A stretch of 64,000 nt of DNA from NCBI RefSeq assembly GCF_014642175.1, contig NZ_BMIL01000002.1, positions 310,001 through 374,000 of the forward strand, in the 5' to 3' direction. Each line of letters opens with the position of its first letter. Positions within the stretch are counted from its first letter, which is position 1. This DNA comes from Pedobacter quisquiliarum. Lineage in GTDB: Bacteria; Bacteroidota; Bacteroidia; Sphingobacteriales; Sphingobacteriaceae. The notes under the pieces were generated by a model. It ran no database searches and was not told the DNA's origin. It saw only the letters and a list, made by a program, of their open reading frames with translations. The position numbers and the translations under genes are program-made. Below are positions 7,114 to 15,801 of this stretch, one piece after another.

Positions 7114-9471
7114 ATGAAAAGAATTCTTACCGCCTTGCTACTGTGTACTGCGGCCGCTGTACATGCACAGCAAACCAGCACACTGACAGTCGAGAAAATT
7201 ATGCGCGACCAGAAATGGATCGGCGTTGCACCCAGCAATTACCGTTGGGCAGATGATAGCAAATCCCTGTATTTCGACTGGAATCCGCAGCAAAAAGCCA
7301 AGGAAGAACTTTTCCGCATACAGGTCGGTAAGATCAAACCGGAACGTTCCGCCGATTCTACGACAGAGAAATCCATTGGGCCGGTATTTACTTTTAACCA
7401 AAAAGGAACTTTAGGTGTTGCAGAGCAGGAAGGCGACATTTATCTGCTCAATGCAAAGACAAAGAAGAAAACACGCCTAACGAATACACTTGAGCGCGAG
7501 AGTAATCCAGGCTTTCTGATCAACGGCGCGATCTATTTCATAAAAGGTGGAAATTTCTTTACGCTCGATCCAAATACCCTGAGCCTTACGCAGCTCAGCA
7601 ACTTTATGCCCGGCCCTAAGCCAGCAGCGAACAAAGCAGCACCGTCTCCGCAAGACACCTGGCTGAAAAATCAGCAGACAAGTTTATTCGATGTGCTGAA
7701 AGAGAATACCGCATCGGCAGGTAGAAGACCCGGCCGGCCAGCAGCTAAACAGACCATAAAACCAATTTACCTGGAAAATAAGTCCATCAATGGCCTGTCA
7801 CTGAGCCCGGAAGGCCGCTTTGTCACCTACCAGCTCGTGACCATGCCTAAAGGCAATACCAACACCATCATCCCGAATTTTGTCACGAAATCTGGCTATA
7901 CGGAAGATATCAATGGACGCACCAAAGTAGGGGAGCTAGCTGCATCTTACGAGTTCTACATCTACGATAAACAGCGGGACTCCGCGTACCGGGTGTCTGT
8001 AAGCAACCTGACCGGCATCAAAGACCTGCCAGATTATGTAAAAGACTATCCGAAGCAACTGGAAGAACGTCGCAAAAAGAACGAGGATCGCAAGGTTCGC
8101 TTTACACCGGTCATCTGGAATGCAGATGCAACTGCAGCGGTGCTAACGGCAAAGGCGCTCGACAACAAAGATCTCTGGATCCTCAAGCTAGATGCCAGTA
8201 CAGGTCGTTTCAGTGTTGTGGACCGTCAGCGTGATGAAGCCTGGATTGCCGGTCCTGGTATCAGCTCTTACATCGCCAACATGGGCTTTATCGACCCTCA
8301 AAAGATCTATTTCCAAAGCGAAGCCAGTGGTTACTCGCACGTTTACGTTGCCGACCTGACTGCAGGCACGAAAAAACAGCTGACCAGCGGCAAATGGGAG
8401 GTGCAAAGCCTGAACTTGTCTAAAGACAAAAAGACCTTCTACTTCAGCGGAAACATGGCCCATCCGGGCATCACCCACTTCTACAGCATCCCGGTAACCG
8501 GTGGTAAACCAACCCAAATCACCAGCATGAAAGGTGGCAACCAGATCACCATGTCGCCAGATGAGAAGTGGATTGCCATCAACTACTCGTATATGGACAA
8601 ACCATGGGAGCTTTATCTGCAGCCAAATAAACCAGGCGCAAAGGCGGTGCAGATCACCGAATCCAGATCCGCGGAATTTAAGTCCTACGCATGGCGCCAG
8701 CCGGAAGTGGTGGCTTACAAAAACCGCCATGGTGATGATGTGTATGCCAGGATCTATCCGGCGAAGAACGGCGGTAAAAACAACCCCGCAGTCGTGTTTG
8801 TACATGGCGCTGGTTACCTGCAAAACGTCCACTACTGGTGGAGCCAGTATTCAAGGGAGTACATGTTCCACAACTTGCTTGCAGACAATGGCTATACGGT
8901 AATCGATATTGATTACACCGGAAGTGCGGGTTACGGCAGAAATCACCGTACCGGAATTTACAGGCACATGGGTGGAAAGGATCTTTCTGACCACGTGGAT
9001 GGCGTAAAACTGCTGGTCGACAAGTATGGCGTAGATCCAAAGCGTGTAGGCATCTATGGTGGTTCTTACGGGGGCTTTATCACCCTGATGGCGCTTTTCA
9101 ATGAACCTGATGTATTTAAAAGCGGCGCTGGATTAAGATCCGTGACTGACTGGGCGCATTATAACCAGGGCTATACCGCCAACATCCTGAATGAGCCTTT
9201 TAACGATGAAATTGCTTACCAACGCAGCTCACCAATAAACTTTGCACAAGGATTAAAAGGCAATTTGCTGATGTGTCACGGTATGGTAGATGTAAATGTG
9301 CACTTTCAGGACATCGTACGACTGTCGCAAAAGCTGATTGAACTTGGAAAAAATAACTGGGAACTTGCTGTATACCCGGTTGAGGATCATGGTTTTACCA
9401 CGCCAAGCAGCTGGACCGATGAGTACAAGCGGATCTACAAACTGTTTGAAACAACCTTGAAAACACCATAG
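7114..9471 (+). CDS. Exported S9-family prolyl oligopeptidase (DPP IV-like)
   Basis: 785 residues. Residues 1-18 are a signal peptide ending in VHA. A long beta-propeller region (about 30-500) precedes an alpha/beta hydrolase domain. The nucleophile is Ser651 in GGSYGG, with Asp726 (MVDVNVHFQ) and His759 (EDHGF) completing the triad. The family removes dipeptides or cleaves oligopeptides after proline or small residues in the periplasm. It is a single-gene unit with 230 nt of upstream sequence after the divergent dehydratase. Confidence 0.9.
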   Translation: MKRILTALLLCTAAAVHAQQTSTLTVEKIMRDQKWIGVAPSNYRWADDSKSLYFDWNPQQKAKEELFRIQVGKIKPERSADSTTEKSIGPVFTFNQKGTLGVAEQEGDIYLLNAKTKKKTRLTNTLERESNPGFLINGAIYFIKGGNFFTLDPNTLSLTQLSNFMPGPKPAANKAAPSPQDTWLKNQQTSLFDVLKENTASAGRRPGRPAAKQTIKPIYLENKSINGLSLSPEGRFVTYQLVTMPKGNTNTIIPNFVTKSGYTEDINGRTKVGELAASYEFYIYDKQRDSAYRVSVSNLTGIKDLPDYVKDYPKQLEERRKKNEDRKVRFTPVIWNADATAAVLTAKALDNKDLWILKLDASTGRFSVVDRQRDEAWIAGPGISSYIANMGFIDPQKIYFQSEASGYSHVYVADLTAGTKKQLTSGKWEVQSLNLSKDKKTFYFSGNMAHPGITHFYSIPVTGGKPTQITSMKGGNQITMSPDEKWIAINYSYMDKPWELYLQPNKPGAKAVQITESRSAEFKSYAWRQPEVVAYKNRHGDDVYARIYPAKNGGKNNPAVVFVHGAGYLQNVHYWWSQYSREYMFHNLLADNGYTVIDIDYTGSAGYGRNHRTGIYRHMGGKDLSDHVDGVKLLVDKYGVDPKRVGIYGGSYGGFITLMALFNEPDVFKSGAGLRSVTDWAHYNQGYTANILNEPFNDEIAYQRSSPINFAQGLKGNLLMCHGMVDVNVHFQDIVRLSQKLIELGKNNWELAVYPVEDHGFTTPSSWTDEYKRIYKLFETTLKTP

Positions 9472-9499
9472 GAAACATCTAATTCAGTTTATTACATGT

Positions 9500-9535
9500 A
9501 TAGTTATCCTCTATATAGCCATAGAGAATAACGAT
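9500..9535 (+). promoter_or_regulatory. Putative OxyR operator upstream of ahpC
   Basis: The site reads ATAG-N7-CTAT-N6-ATAG-N7-CGAT. The classical E. coli OxyR tetramer site is ATAG-N7-CTAT-N7-ATAG-N7-CTAT. Equivalently it is an inverted repeat GTTATCCTCTAT (9503-9514) / ATAGAGAATAAC (9521-9532) with one mismatch. It lies 20 bp upstream of the ahpC -33 element, where an activator would sit. An oxyR gene is at 54060-54992. Confidence 0.65.
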
Positions 9536-9555
9536 GTATAATAACCCGTTTTGTA

Positions 9556-9586
9556 TTGTGATTGATGCCGCAGAGCCCTACCTTTG
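9556..9586 (+). promoter_or_regulatory. ahpC promoter (TTG-N20-TACCTTTG)
   Basis: TTG at 9556-9558 and TACCTTTG at 9579-9586 with a 20-bp spacer, the same arrangement as at efp. The box is followed by CGGCA. Start of transcription is predicted near 9591, about 20 nt before the ATG. Confidence 0.7.
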
Positions 9587-9610
9587 CGGCATAAAAAAAC
9601 GAATATAATT

Positions 9611-10156
9611 ATGATCAACTTAGGTGAACAATTTCCTTCTTTCTCTAAAATTGCCGTTGTAAGTCTAGAAAAAGGTAAAGAATTCGAAACCATTACTTCA
9701 GATTCTTTCATCAATGATAACAACGAGTGGACTTGCATGTTCTGGTGGCCAAAAGACTTTACTTTTGTTTGTCCTACTGAAATTGCAGAATTCAACGCAA
9801 ACTACAGCGAATTCCGTGACCGTGATACCAAATTAATCGGTGCTTCAACTGACTCAGAAAACGTTCACTTGGCATGGAGAAACAACCATGATGATCTTCG
9901 TGGCTTAAAATTCCCAATGCTTGCTGATACTTCTAAGTCTTTAGCACAAGCTTTAGATATTTTGGAGCCGGTTGAAGGTATTGCTTACCGCGCAACGTTC
10001 ATCATTGACCCACAAGGTATCATCCGTTGGGTAAGTGCTAACGATTTAAGCGTAGGCCGTAACGTAAAAGAAGTATTAAGAGTACTTGATGCTTTGCAAA
10101 CTGACGAACTTTGTCCTTGTAACTGGGAAAAAGGTCAGGAAACTCTTGTAGTTTAA
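9611..10156 (+). CDS. ahpC: AhpC-type 2-Cys peroxiredoxin
   Basis: 181 residues from ATG at 9611 (MINLGEQFPSF). The peroxidatic Cys54 sits in FVCPTE, and the C-terminus carries DELCPCNW, a double-cysteine arrangement like that of mycobacterial AhpC rather than the enterobacterial one. It reduces H2O2, organic peroxides and peroxynitrite. The next gene is ahpD, which in mycobacteria recycles AhpC, so the pair should function together without AhpF. An OxyR-like site lies just upstream. A terminator-like hairpin separates the two genes. Confidence 0.92.
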   Translation: MINLGEQFPSFSKIAVVSLEKGKEFETITSDSFINDNNEWTCMFWWPKDFTFVCPTEIAEFNANYSEFRDRDTKLIGASTDSENVHLAWRNNHDDLRGLKFPMLADTSKSLAQALDILEPVEGIAYRATFIIDPQGIIRWVSANDLSVGRNVKEVLRVLDALQTDELCPCNWEKGQETLVV

Positions 10157-10175
10157 TTTTCACAACAACAATATT

Positions 10176-10207
10176 ATCCCTGTAAATGCATTTTGCAGGG
10201 ATTTTTT
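10176..10207 (+). terminator. Terminator/attenuator hairpin between ahpC and ahpD
   Basis: An 11-bp stem with one G-U pair (10176-10186 with 10192-10202), 5-nt loop, then a T run. It could lower ahpD expression relative to ahpC. Confidence 0.65.
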
Positions 10208-10228
10208 ATACCCCACTATTTAAATATC

Positions 10229-10813
10229 ATGAGCGAAAATACAGAAGTTATTCAGGAAGTTTTAGCCATCGTTGGCTTGGATGCAACCTATAGAAATGAA
10301 AGTTTAAGCCTGCTTGAAAAAGGCAATTCCAGATATGTACGTGACCTTAAATTAAACTTCACCAGCACGCTAACCTCTTCTCATTTATCGGAGAAAGAAT
10401 GTGCGCTAGTGGCTTTAAGCATCGCTGTAAACAACAACAACGCCGTTTTAATCAACTTCCTGGAGAAACACGCTACAGATAAAGGTGCTACTGCTGAAGA
10501 AATTGCAGAAGCAGCAGGTTGTGCGTCTTTATTGGCTTTAAACAACGTGTTCTACCGTTTCCGTCACTTCACCGGCAAAGAAAAATATACCCAGATTCCC
10601 GCACGTGTACGCATGCAATTGATGAGCAGCCCGGTTACCGGAAAAGAGTTCTTCGAATTGATGAGCATCGCGGTTTCAGCAGTAAATGGTTGCGAAATGT
10701 GTGTTAATGCACATGAGAAATCCATCCTTGCTTTAGGATCAACCGAAGAGCGTGTGTTTGATGCGGTACGTATCGCTTCAATCATCACTGCAACAGGTAA
10801 AGTGATCTACTAA
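10229..10813 (+). CDS. ahpD: AhpD-like alkylhydroperoxidase
   Basis: 194 residues from ATG at 10229 (MSENTEVIQ). Matches mycobacterial AhpD through most of its length: a DLKLN segment, NNVFYRFRHF, and the active site NGCEMCVNAHE with the CxxC and proton-relay His. It belongs to the carboxymuconolactone decarboxylase superfamily; in mycobacteria AhpD reduces AhpC using lipoamide-dependent electrons. Its position 72 nt after ahpC supports that pairing. It ends before a bidirectional terminator shared with ppc. Confidence 0.9.
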   Translation: MSENTEVIQEVLAIVGLDATYRNESLSLLEKGNSRYVRDLKLNFTSTLTSSHLSEKECALVALSIAVNNNNAVLINFLEKHATDKGATAEEIAEAAGCASLLALNNVFYRFRHFTGKEKYTQIPARVRMQLMSSPVTGKEFFELMSIAVSAVNGCEMCVNAHEKSILALGSTEERVFDAVRIASIITATGKVIY

Positions 10814-10852
10814 ATTGTACTACCCCATGTAAATGGTTAATGATTATATGCT

Positions 10853-10887
10853 AAAAGCTGCCCCCACCAGGGCAGCTTTTATTTTTT
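10853..10887. terminator. Bidirectional terminator between ahpD and ppc
   Basis: Perfect 10-bp stem AAAAGCTGCC (10853-10862) / GGCAGCTTTT (10871-10880) with an 8-nt loop and T-rich tail. It serves the convergent ahpD and ppc genes. Confidence 0.8.
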
Positions 10888-10905
10888 ATATCAAAAATGA
10901 AACGC

Positions 10906-13398
10906 TTAGGCGAGATTCCTGCCGGCGTTAACAATACCGTAAACGGTTCGTATGGCCAGCTTCTCGTAAGATTGCTGTGCTTCTTCATCAGGCTGTTGCT
11001 GTAGCATGGCCATTGCATAATGCTGAATGAGTACCAATGGCAGTACAATCTTCTCCCTTACGGCGATAGAGCGCTTCTCTACCGGATAATTCTCCATCAA
11101 CGCTTCCTGATCCGCGAGTTTTAATAACATCGCCTTAGAAAGCTCGTATTCCGCATGTAACATCTTCCAGAAACCGCCAAACTCCGGGTCCTCCGCAAAA
11201 TGCGCGGTAATCGAGAAGTCGGTTTTGCTCATGGACATCATACAGTTTTCGATGATCGTCTTGAAATAACCAGACTCCTGGTAGGTCTTGTGTACCTTAT
11301 CCCAATTGCCTTGTTCTTCCTGATTCTTCAATGCCGTACCAATCCCATAAAAGCCCGGGATGTTCTGCTTCAACTGGCTCCAGGAGGTTACAAAACTAAT
11401 GGCACGTAAATCTTCAAGTTCTAACTTCTTACCGGAATTACGCTTTACCGGACGTGAACTGATCGTGATCTTGGAGAGCAGGGTTAGCGGTGAAAACTTC
11501 TCCAGATAGCTTAAAAACAGGGGATCCTTACGCAGCGAAACGTAGGCATCGTAGCTGTCTTTCGCCATGTTATCCAGCACATTTTTATGTAGCGGATCCA
11601 GCAGGATGTTGTGCTTTTCCCGGATGCCCGCGGAAATGCCGGCATTGATCAGTTGCTCAATGTTGAACTCCGCACTTGGAATGGAACCATACTGTGAGCT
11701 AATGGTCTGCCCCTGAATGGTCAGTTGTATATTCTTATTTGCGATCTCCTTACCCATTGAAGCATAGAAACGGTGTGTTTTACCACCACCTCTTGCTGGA
11801 GGGCCGCCCCGGCCGTCGAAAAAGGCCAGCTGTATGTTGTGTTTGTTGGATACTTCTGTTAGTGCAACTTTCGCATTGAAAATGGACCAGTTCGCCATCA
11901 GGTAGCCACCATCCTTGGTGCTGTCTGAAAAGCCCAGCATAATGTCCTGCTTATTGCCGCGGCGTTCCAGATGCCTTTTGTAGAAAGGGTGCGTGTATAA
12001 GGTCTCCATGATCTCACCAGCAACCGCAAGGTCGTCCACCGTTTCAAACAGCGGCACGAAGTCCATACTCAGATCTTCTTCCGTCCAGCCGTTAAACAGG
12101 AACAGGTCGGTAAGCTGCAGGATATCTGTTGCACGCTGACAATTACTGATGATAAAACGGTGGCAGGCCAACGCGCCGTTACTCTGCTGAATTTGCTTGA
12201 TCTCACCAATGGTGCTAAGTGTATCTACCGTCAATGCATCTGCTTCTATTGTGCGGTCCATGCAATAAGCATGCGCTTTACGCAGAATTCTACTGTCCTG
12301 ACGAATATCCAGAGAGGCAAAATGACAACCATAAAGGTGAACCTTACGGATCAGATCATCCACCACGTCAACGAACAGGCCGTCATGTGAGGTGATCAGC
12401 GTATTCCGGATCTCTTCCAGCTGCGCTTTTAAATCTTCACTGATGTTTTCGGCTTCAATGCTGGTATCGAAAGCATTTTTATAAAGCACGTCCTGAATCT
12501 TAGCGATTGTATCTTCCACACCGCGGAAGGTAATGCGGCGTTTTAAGTTTCTGAAATCGCGGTAGTAACAGCGGAAAAGAATCTGGCGGAGCATTTTCGA
12601 TACCTGTAAGGTCGAATCTGCATGCACATTCGGGTTCCCGTCCCGGTCGCCTCCCGGCCAGAAGCCAAGCTCAATGACCTTCTTCGAAGGGATGTTAAAT
12701 TCCGCCAGGGTTTCATCAATGTCTGCCTGAATATTCGCTGCGGCGAAATAGAAGACGTTTTCCAGGAACCAGGCCAGGCTTAATGCCTCATCAACAGGGC
12801 TCGGCGATTTCTTATTAAAGAAAGGTGTTTTACCGAGTTGCTGTAAAAGCTGATTGATCGTGGAAATGTCGTTTACCTTAAGTGCGGTGGTCAGATCCGT
12901 GATGATCGACAATACACTGCCAGGATAAAATTGTGTAGGGTGAGCCGTTAAAACCAGTCGTAGGGAAAACTCTTCAATCAGCGCTTCTACCTTGGTTTGC
13001 AGGATCTTATTGTCTATTCCCTTAGATAAATAGGAGTGCAGCGAGCTCTGGTCGTCTGGCGTATTCAGCTTTTTAAAAGAGGCATCTTCAACAGCATCGA
13101 AAAGCACCACCTGGCGCTCGATGTATTGGATAAAACGGAAGAGTAGGTCAATTACTTCATTTGCATCTTCCTGTTTGCTGAACTTTTCAAAAAAGCTATT
13201 GATAATCTCGGTTGGGTTTTGATGTTGCTTCACACCGTCCTCGCAATGTTTGATAAACAGCGGCAATAGCGTTCCGGTATCTTTGATTTTGTAGAAGGGA
13301 AGCGTGAGAAATAAGCTGTTATAAAGTTCAAATCTGGACACGACATCATTGGAAAATATCGCTTCTTTTTGCCCACTGATTTTTGGTTTATAGGTCAT
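10906..13398 (-). CDS. ppc: Phosphoenolpyruvate carboxylase
   Basis: 830 residues, shorter than the ~880-residue E. coli enzyme. It carboxylates PEP to oxaloacetate, replenishing the TCA cycle. Diagnostic motifs: LTAHPTQ with catalytic His153, GFWPGGDRDGNP, GFSDSTKDGGY, and the glycine loop GRGGPPARGGG. The last motif differs from the usual GRGGxxGRGGG in the middle residues, but the arginines remain. The C-terminus GIVNAGRNLA aligns with the family's usual ending. It is transcribed alone, convergent with ahpD. Confidence 0.9.
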   Translation of the reverse strand: MTYKPKISGQKEAIFSNDVVSRFELYNSLFLTLPFYKIKDTGTLLPLFIKHCEDGVKQHQNPTEIINSFFEKFSKQEDANEVIDLLFRFIQYIERQVVLFDAVEDASFKKLNTPDDQSSLHSYLSKGIDNKILQTKVEALIEEFSLRLVLTAHPTQFYPGSVLSIITDLTTALKVNDISTINQLLQQLGKTPFFNKKSPSPVDEALSLAWFLENVFYFAAANIQADIDETLAEFNIPSKKVIELGFWPGGDRDGNPNVHADSTLQVSKMLRQILFRCYYRDFRNLKRRITFRGVEDTIAKIQDVLYKNAFDTSIEAENISEDLKAQLEEIRNTLITSHDGLFVDVVDDLIRKVHLYGCHFASLDIRQDSRILRKAHAYCMDRTIEADALTVDTLSTIGEIKQIQQSNGALACHRFIISNCQRATDILQLTDLFLFNGWTEEDLSMDFVPLFETVDDLAVAGEIMETLYTHPFYKRHLERRGNKQDIMLGFSDSTKDGGYLMANWSIFNAKVALTEVSNKHNIQLAFFDGRGGPPARGGGKTHRFYASMGKEIANKNIQLTIQGQTISSQYGSIPSAEFNIEQLINAGISAGIREKHNILLDPLHKNVLDNMAKDSYDAYVSLRKDPLFLSYLEKFSPLTLLSKITISSRPVKRNSGKKLELEDLRAISFVTSWSQLKQNIPGFYGIGTALKNQEEQGNWDKVHKTYQESGYFKTIIENCMMSMSKTDFSITAHFAEDPEFGGFWKMLHAEYELSKAMLLKLADQEALMENYPVEKRSIAVREKIVLPLVLIQHYAMAMLQQQPDEEAQQSYEKLAIRTVYGIVNAGRNLA

Positions 13399-13470
13399 AG
13401 TTTTAGGTCATTAGGAGCCCTTAAGCTAGGTATTTTAAGGTAAAAAGCGCGAAAATGCGGAAACAAAAAT

Positions 13471-13627
13471 TTTGAAGAAATATTAAAAGTTTATATCTTG
13501 CTACCACAAGGTTATTAAATCTTACAACAAATAGTAGTAATTGATGTCTGCAAGACCATCAGATTTATTGTGTTAATTGTTAATTTTTTGGGAAAAAAAG
13601 GCCGCTGATTTCAGCGGCTTTTTTTTG
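13471..13627 (+). ncRNA. Candidate small RNA with orphan terminator
   Basis: A terminator hairpin GCCGCTGA (13601-13608) / TCAGCGGC (13611-13618) with flanking A and T runs lies between two divergent genes, where neither neighbour should need it. TTTG at 13471-13474 and TATCTTG at 13494-13500, 19 bp apart, are a near-match to the local promoter pattern. A transcript of about 120 nt from near 13505 to 13627 would result. I do not recognise an RNA family, and the -7 box is one T short of consensus. Confidence 0.35.
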
Positions 13628-13652
13628 TGCCGGAATTTTTCCTTGCTGCTTT

Positions 13653-13784
13653 ACAGAGGCTGAACAAACTATTAAAAACCGGTATACAGAGGCGCAGCAT
13701 ACAGGGTCCCGACAGGGTCTCCACAGGGGGCATACAGGGGGTTAACAGGGCCCTGGCCTGGTGAACCCCTTGCTGGCTCCCTGT
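13653..13784 (+). repeat. Degenerate 11-bp tandem array, unit ACAGGGnnnnn
   Basis: Five contiguous units of exactly 11 bp start at 13701, 13712, 13723, 13734 and 13745, each beginning ACAGGG. Looser copies ACAGAGG start at 13653 and 13686 (33 bp apart). Downstream, an inverted CCCTGT at 13779-13784 and weaker CCT-containing steps suggest an inverted arm. Composition (GC-rich) differs from the AT-rich flanks. Confidence 0.85.
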
Positions 13785-13879
13785 GGCCCGCCAACCCAGC
13801 CTTGGTATGCGAATAATCTTTTATCCTGCTGTCTATGTTTTGCTATTTGAACAGTGCCGCAGTTTATGGATATTTGATT

Positions 13880-14194
13880 ATGAAAAAAATCGTACTGCTC
13901 GTGTTCTTTTCGATGTTGGGGAGTTATTTACATGCGCAGCAACGGCCCGCGGTGAAAAAAGACTGGATAGAAGCCAAAGGGGAGAAGCGGAAAATGGTGA
14001 CCGTGCCACGTCAAAAGTTGATCAGCACTGCGGTGAAAGAAGAATACCTGATTGTGGTAGACAACCGCATATTTGAGAGTGACGCCGCTGCTTTTGCACG
14101 CGTTCCAAAAGATTCTCTGCAGCTGGTGAATACCATCAGAGATTCGCTGAGCACTTCAAACATCAAGATGATCCGCATATATAAACGGAAATAA
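13880..14194 (+). CDS. Small exported hypothetical protein
   Basis: 104 residues from ATG at 13880. Residues 1-19 (MKKIVLLVFFSMLGSYLHA) form a clear signal peptide ending before QQ. The mature part is basic and lysine-rich at first, then ends in an alternating pattern with DSLSTSN and IKMIRIYKRK. I recognise no domain. It could be a short periplasmic protein or a TonB-dependent-receptor plug-like fragment; neither is supported strongly. It ends at a bidirectional terminator shared with the efflux operon. Confidence 0.6.
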   Translation: MKKIVLLVFFSMLGSYLHAQQRPAVKKDWIEAKGEKRKMVTVPRQKLISTAVKEEYLIVVDNRIFESDAAAFARVPKDSLQLVNTIRDSLSTSNIKMIRIYKRK

Positions 14195-14227
14195 AAAAAG
14201 AGATGAGGCTAAACTCATCTCTTTTTT
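14195..14227. terminator. Bidirectional terminator between small exported protein and emrB-like gene
   Basis: Long stem AAAAAGAGATGAG (14195-14207) pairing with CTCATCTCTTTTT (14214-14226), 6-nt loop; functions in both directions. Confidence 0.8.
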
Positions 14228-14249
14228 ATTATTAACACCATTAACGTTG

Positions 14250-15797
14250 TTAGTGTACATCCACCGGGATGTCCACATTCTTTTTGAACTTCTGCAGATA
14301 CAGTAGTGGGATGGAGCAGAGCATGATCATGCCGGCAACCCAATAGGCATCATTATAAGTAAGCAGTAAGGTTTGCTTCATGATGGTACCCTCCAATGCT
14401 TTTGTTGCAAGCATCTTCGAGTCCATATAACCATATCCTTTACCCATGAAGTTCTGGATAAAACCATTAAAGCGCTCCGTAAATGCAGGATTGTACTCAT
14501 TTACGTTGGTTAGCAGGTTTGTCCTGTGGTAACCCTGACGTACGTGAATCAGCGTGGTCAGTGCGGCAATACCGAATGAACCACCAAGCTGGCGCATCAT
14601 GTTGTTTAAGCCTGAACCCTGACCGATCTCCGGTCCTTTTAGGTCCTGAATGGCCAGCGTGGTAAGTGGTACAAACAATAGCGCCATACCAAAACCACGG
14701 ATCACCAACGGTAAAAAGAAGTCGCCGGTTCCCGATTGCAGGGTCGACTTGCTCAGCATCATACAAAACACGTAGAATAAGAACATCCCTACAGTCGCCA
14801 TGAATTGCGCTGGAATCCCTTTTTTAAGCATGATCCCGATGAATGGCATCATAACGATGGTACACAGTCCCCCTGGAAACAGGAGCTCTCCGGTTTGTAG
14901 AGCGGAGAATCCGAGCAGGTTCTGGCAGAAGATCGGGAACACGAACACGGAGCCGTACAAGCCAAATCCAAGGATGAACGAGGTGAACATACCCACGGCG
15001 AAACTCCGGTGGCGCATGATCTTGAAGTTCACAATCGGGTGGTCTGTGGTGGTTTCGCGCCAGATGAACAGGAAGATACCCAGTACCGACATGACACTCA
15101 GTACAATGATGTATCCTGCAGAAAACCAGTCTTCACTTTCCCCTTTTTCAAGTACGGTCTGTAAGCTACCCACGGCAACGGCAAGTAAGATGATGCCCCA
15201 CCAATCGATCGGCATACCTTTACCATCTTTGGGCGTCGTTCGGACGAAGGTATAGGTGAGGTATGCGGCGAGGATTCCGACGGGAATGTTTACGTAGAAA
15301 ATCCAGGGCCAGGAGCTGATGTCCAGAATGTATCCACCGATGGTTGGACCTACAGTAGGGCCAACAACGGCACCAAGTCCGAAAAGGGCAGTAGCAATAC
15401 CAATATCTTCCCTTGGCCAGGTTTCGATCAGAATGGCCTGCGCTGTGGAGATCAGTCCACCCCCTGCGATACCCTGCAGGATTCGGAAAATGATGAGCTC
15501 GTCCAGGCCGGTTGCGTTACCGCACAGGAAGGAGGCGATGGTGAAAAGTACGATGGAAAACAGAAAGTAGTTTTTTCGTCCGAAGCGGGAGCCGAGCCAG
15601 CCCGACATGGGCAGCACGATGACGTTCGCGACGGCATAACCGGTGGAGAGCCAGGCAACGTCTTCGAGCGTGGCACCCAGGTTACCCTGTATTTGTGGGA
15701 GTGCGACGTTCACGATGGTGGTATCAATCAGCTCCAGCAAGGAGGCGGTGATCACCGTAAACGTAATAATCCACTTTTTAAAACCTTGTTCGGCCAT
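14250..15797 (-). CDS. DHA2-family MFS multidrug efflux permease (EmrB-like)
   Basis: 515 residues with about 14 hydrophobic segments, the DHA2 (14-TM) drug:H+ antiporter type. The first helix carries the LIDTTIVNVALP motif typical of EmrB/QacA, and the loop after TM2 has GSRFGRK. It would work with the adjacent HlyD-type adaptor and TolC-type channel as an inner membrane pump spanning both membranes. It begins 4 nt after the adaptor gene ends and is last in the operon. Confidence 0.92.
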   Translation of the reverse strand: MAEQGFKKWIITFTVITASLLELIDTTIVNVALPQIQGNLGATLEDVAWLSTGYAVANVIVLPMSGWLGSRFGRKNYFLFSIVLFTIASFLCGNATGLDELIIFRILQGIAGGGLISTAQAILIETWPREDIGIATALFGLGAVVGPTVGPTIGGYILDISSWPWIFYVNIPVGILAAYLTYTFVRTTPKDGKGMPIDWWGIILLAVAVGSLQTVLEKGESEDWFSAGYIIVLSVMSVLGIFLFIWRETTTDHPIVNFKIMRHRSFAVGMFTSFILGFGLYGSVFVFPIFCQNLLGFSALQTGELLFPGGLCTIVMMPFIGIMLKKGIPAQFMATVGMFLFYVFCMMLSKSTLQSGTGDFFLPLVIRGFGMALLFVPLTTLAIQDLKGPEIGQGSGLNNMMRQLGGSFGIAALTTLIHVRQGYHRTNLLTNVNEYNPAFTERFNGFIQNFMGKGYGYMDSKMLATKALEGTIMKQTLLLTYNDAYWVAGMIMLCSIPLLYLQKFKKNVDIPVDVH

Positions 15798-15801
15798 AAT
15801 A

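Larger units (their letters stand above)
13399..13879. other. 480-bp intergenic region: candidate small RNA plus 11-bp repeat array
   Basis: No protein gene of credible composition is seen. The left half contains a possible promoter and an orphan terminator hairpin (see 13471-13627). The right half contains the ACAGGG 11-bp array (13653-13784). It separates the divergently transcribed ppc and a small exported protein. Confidence 0.6.
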
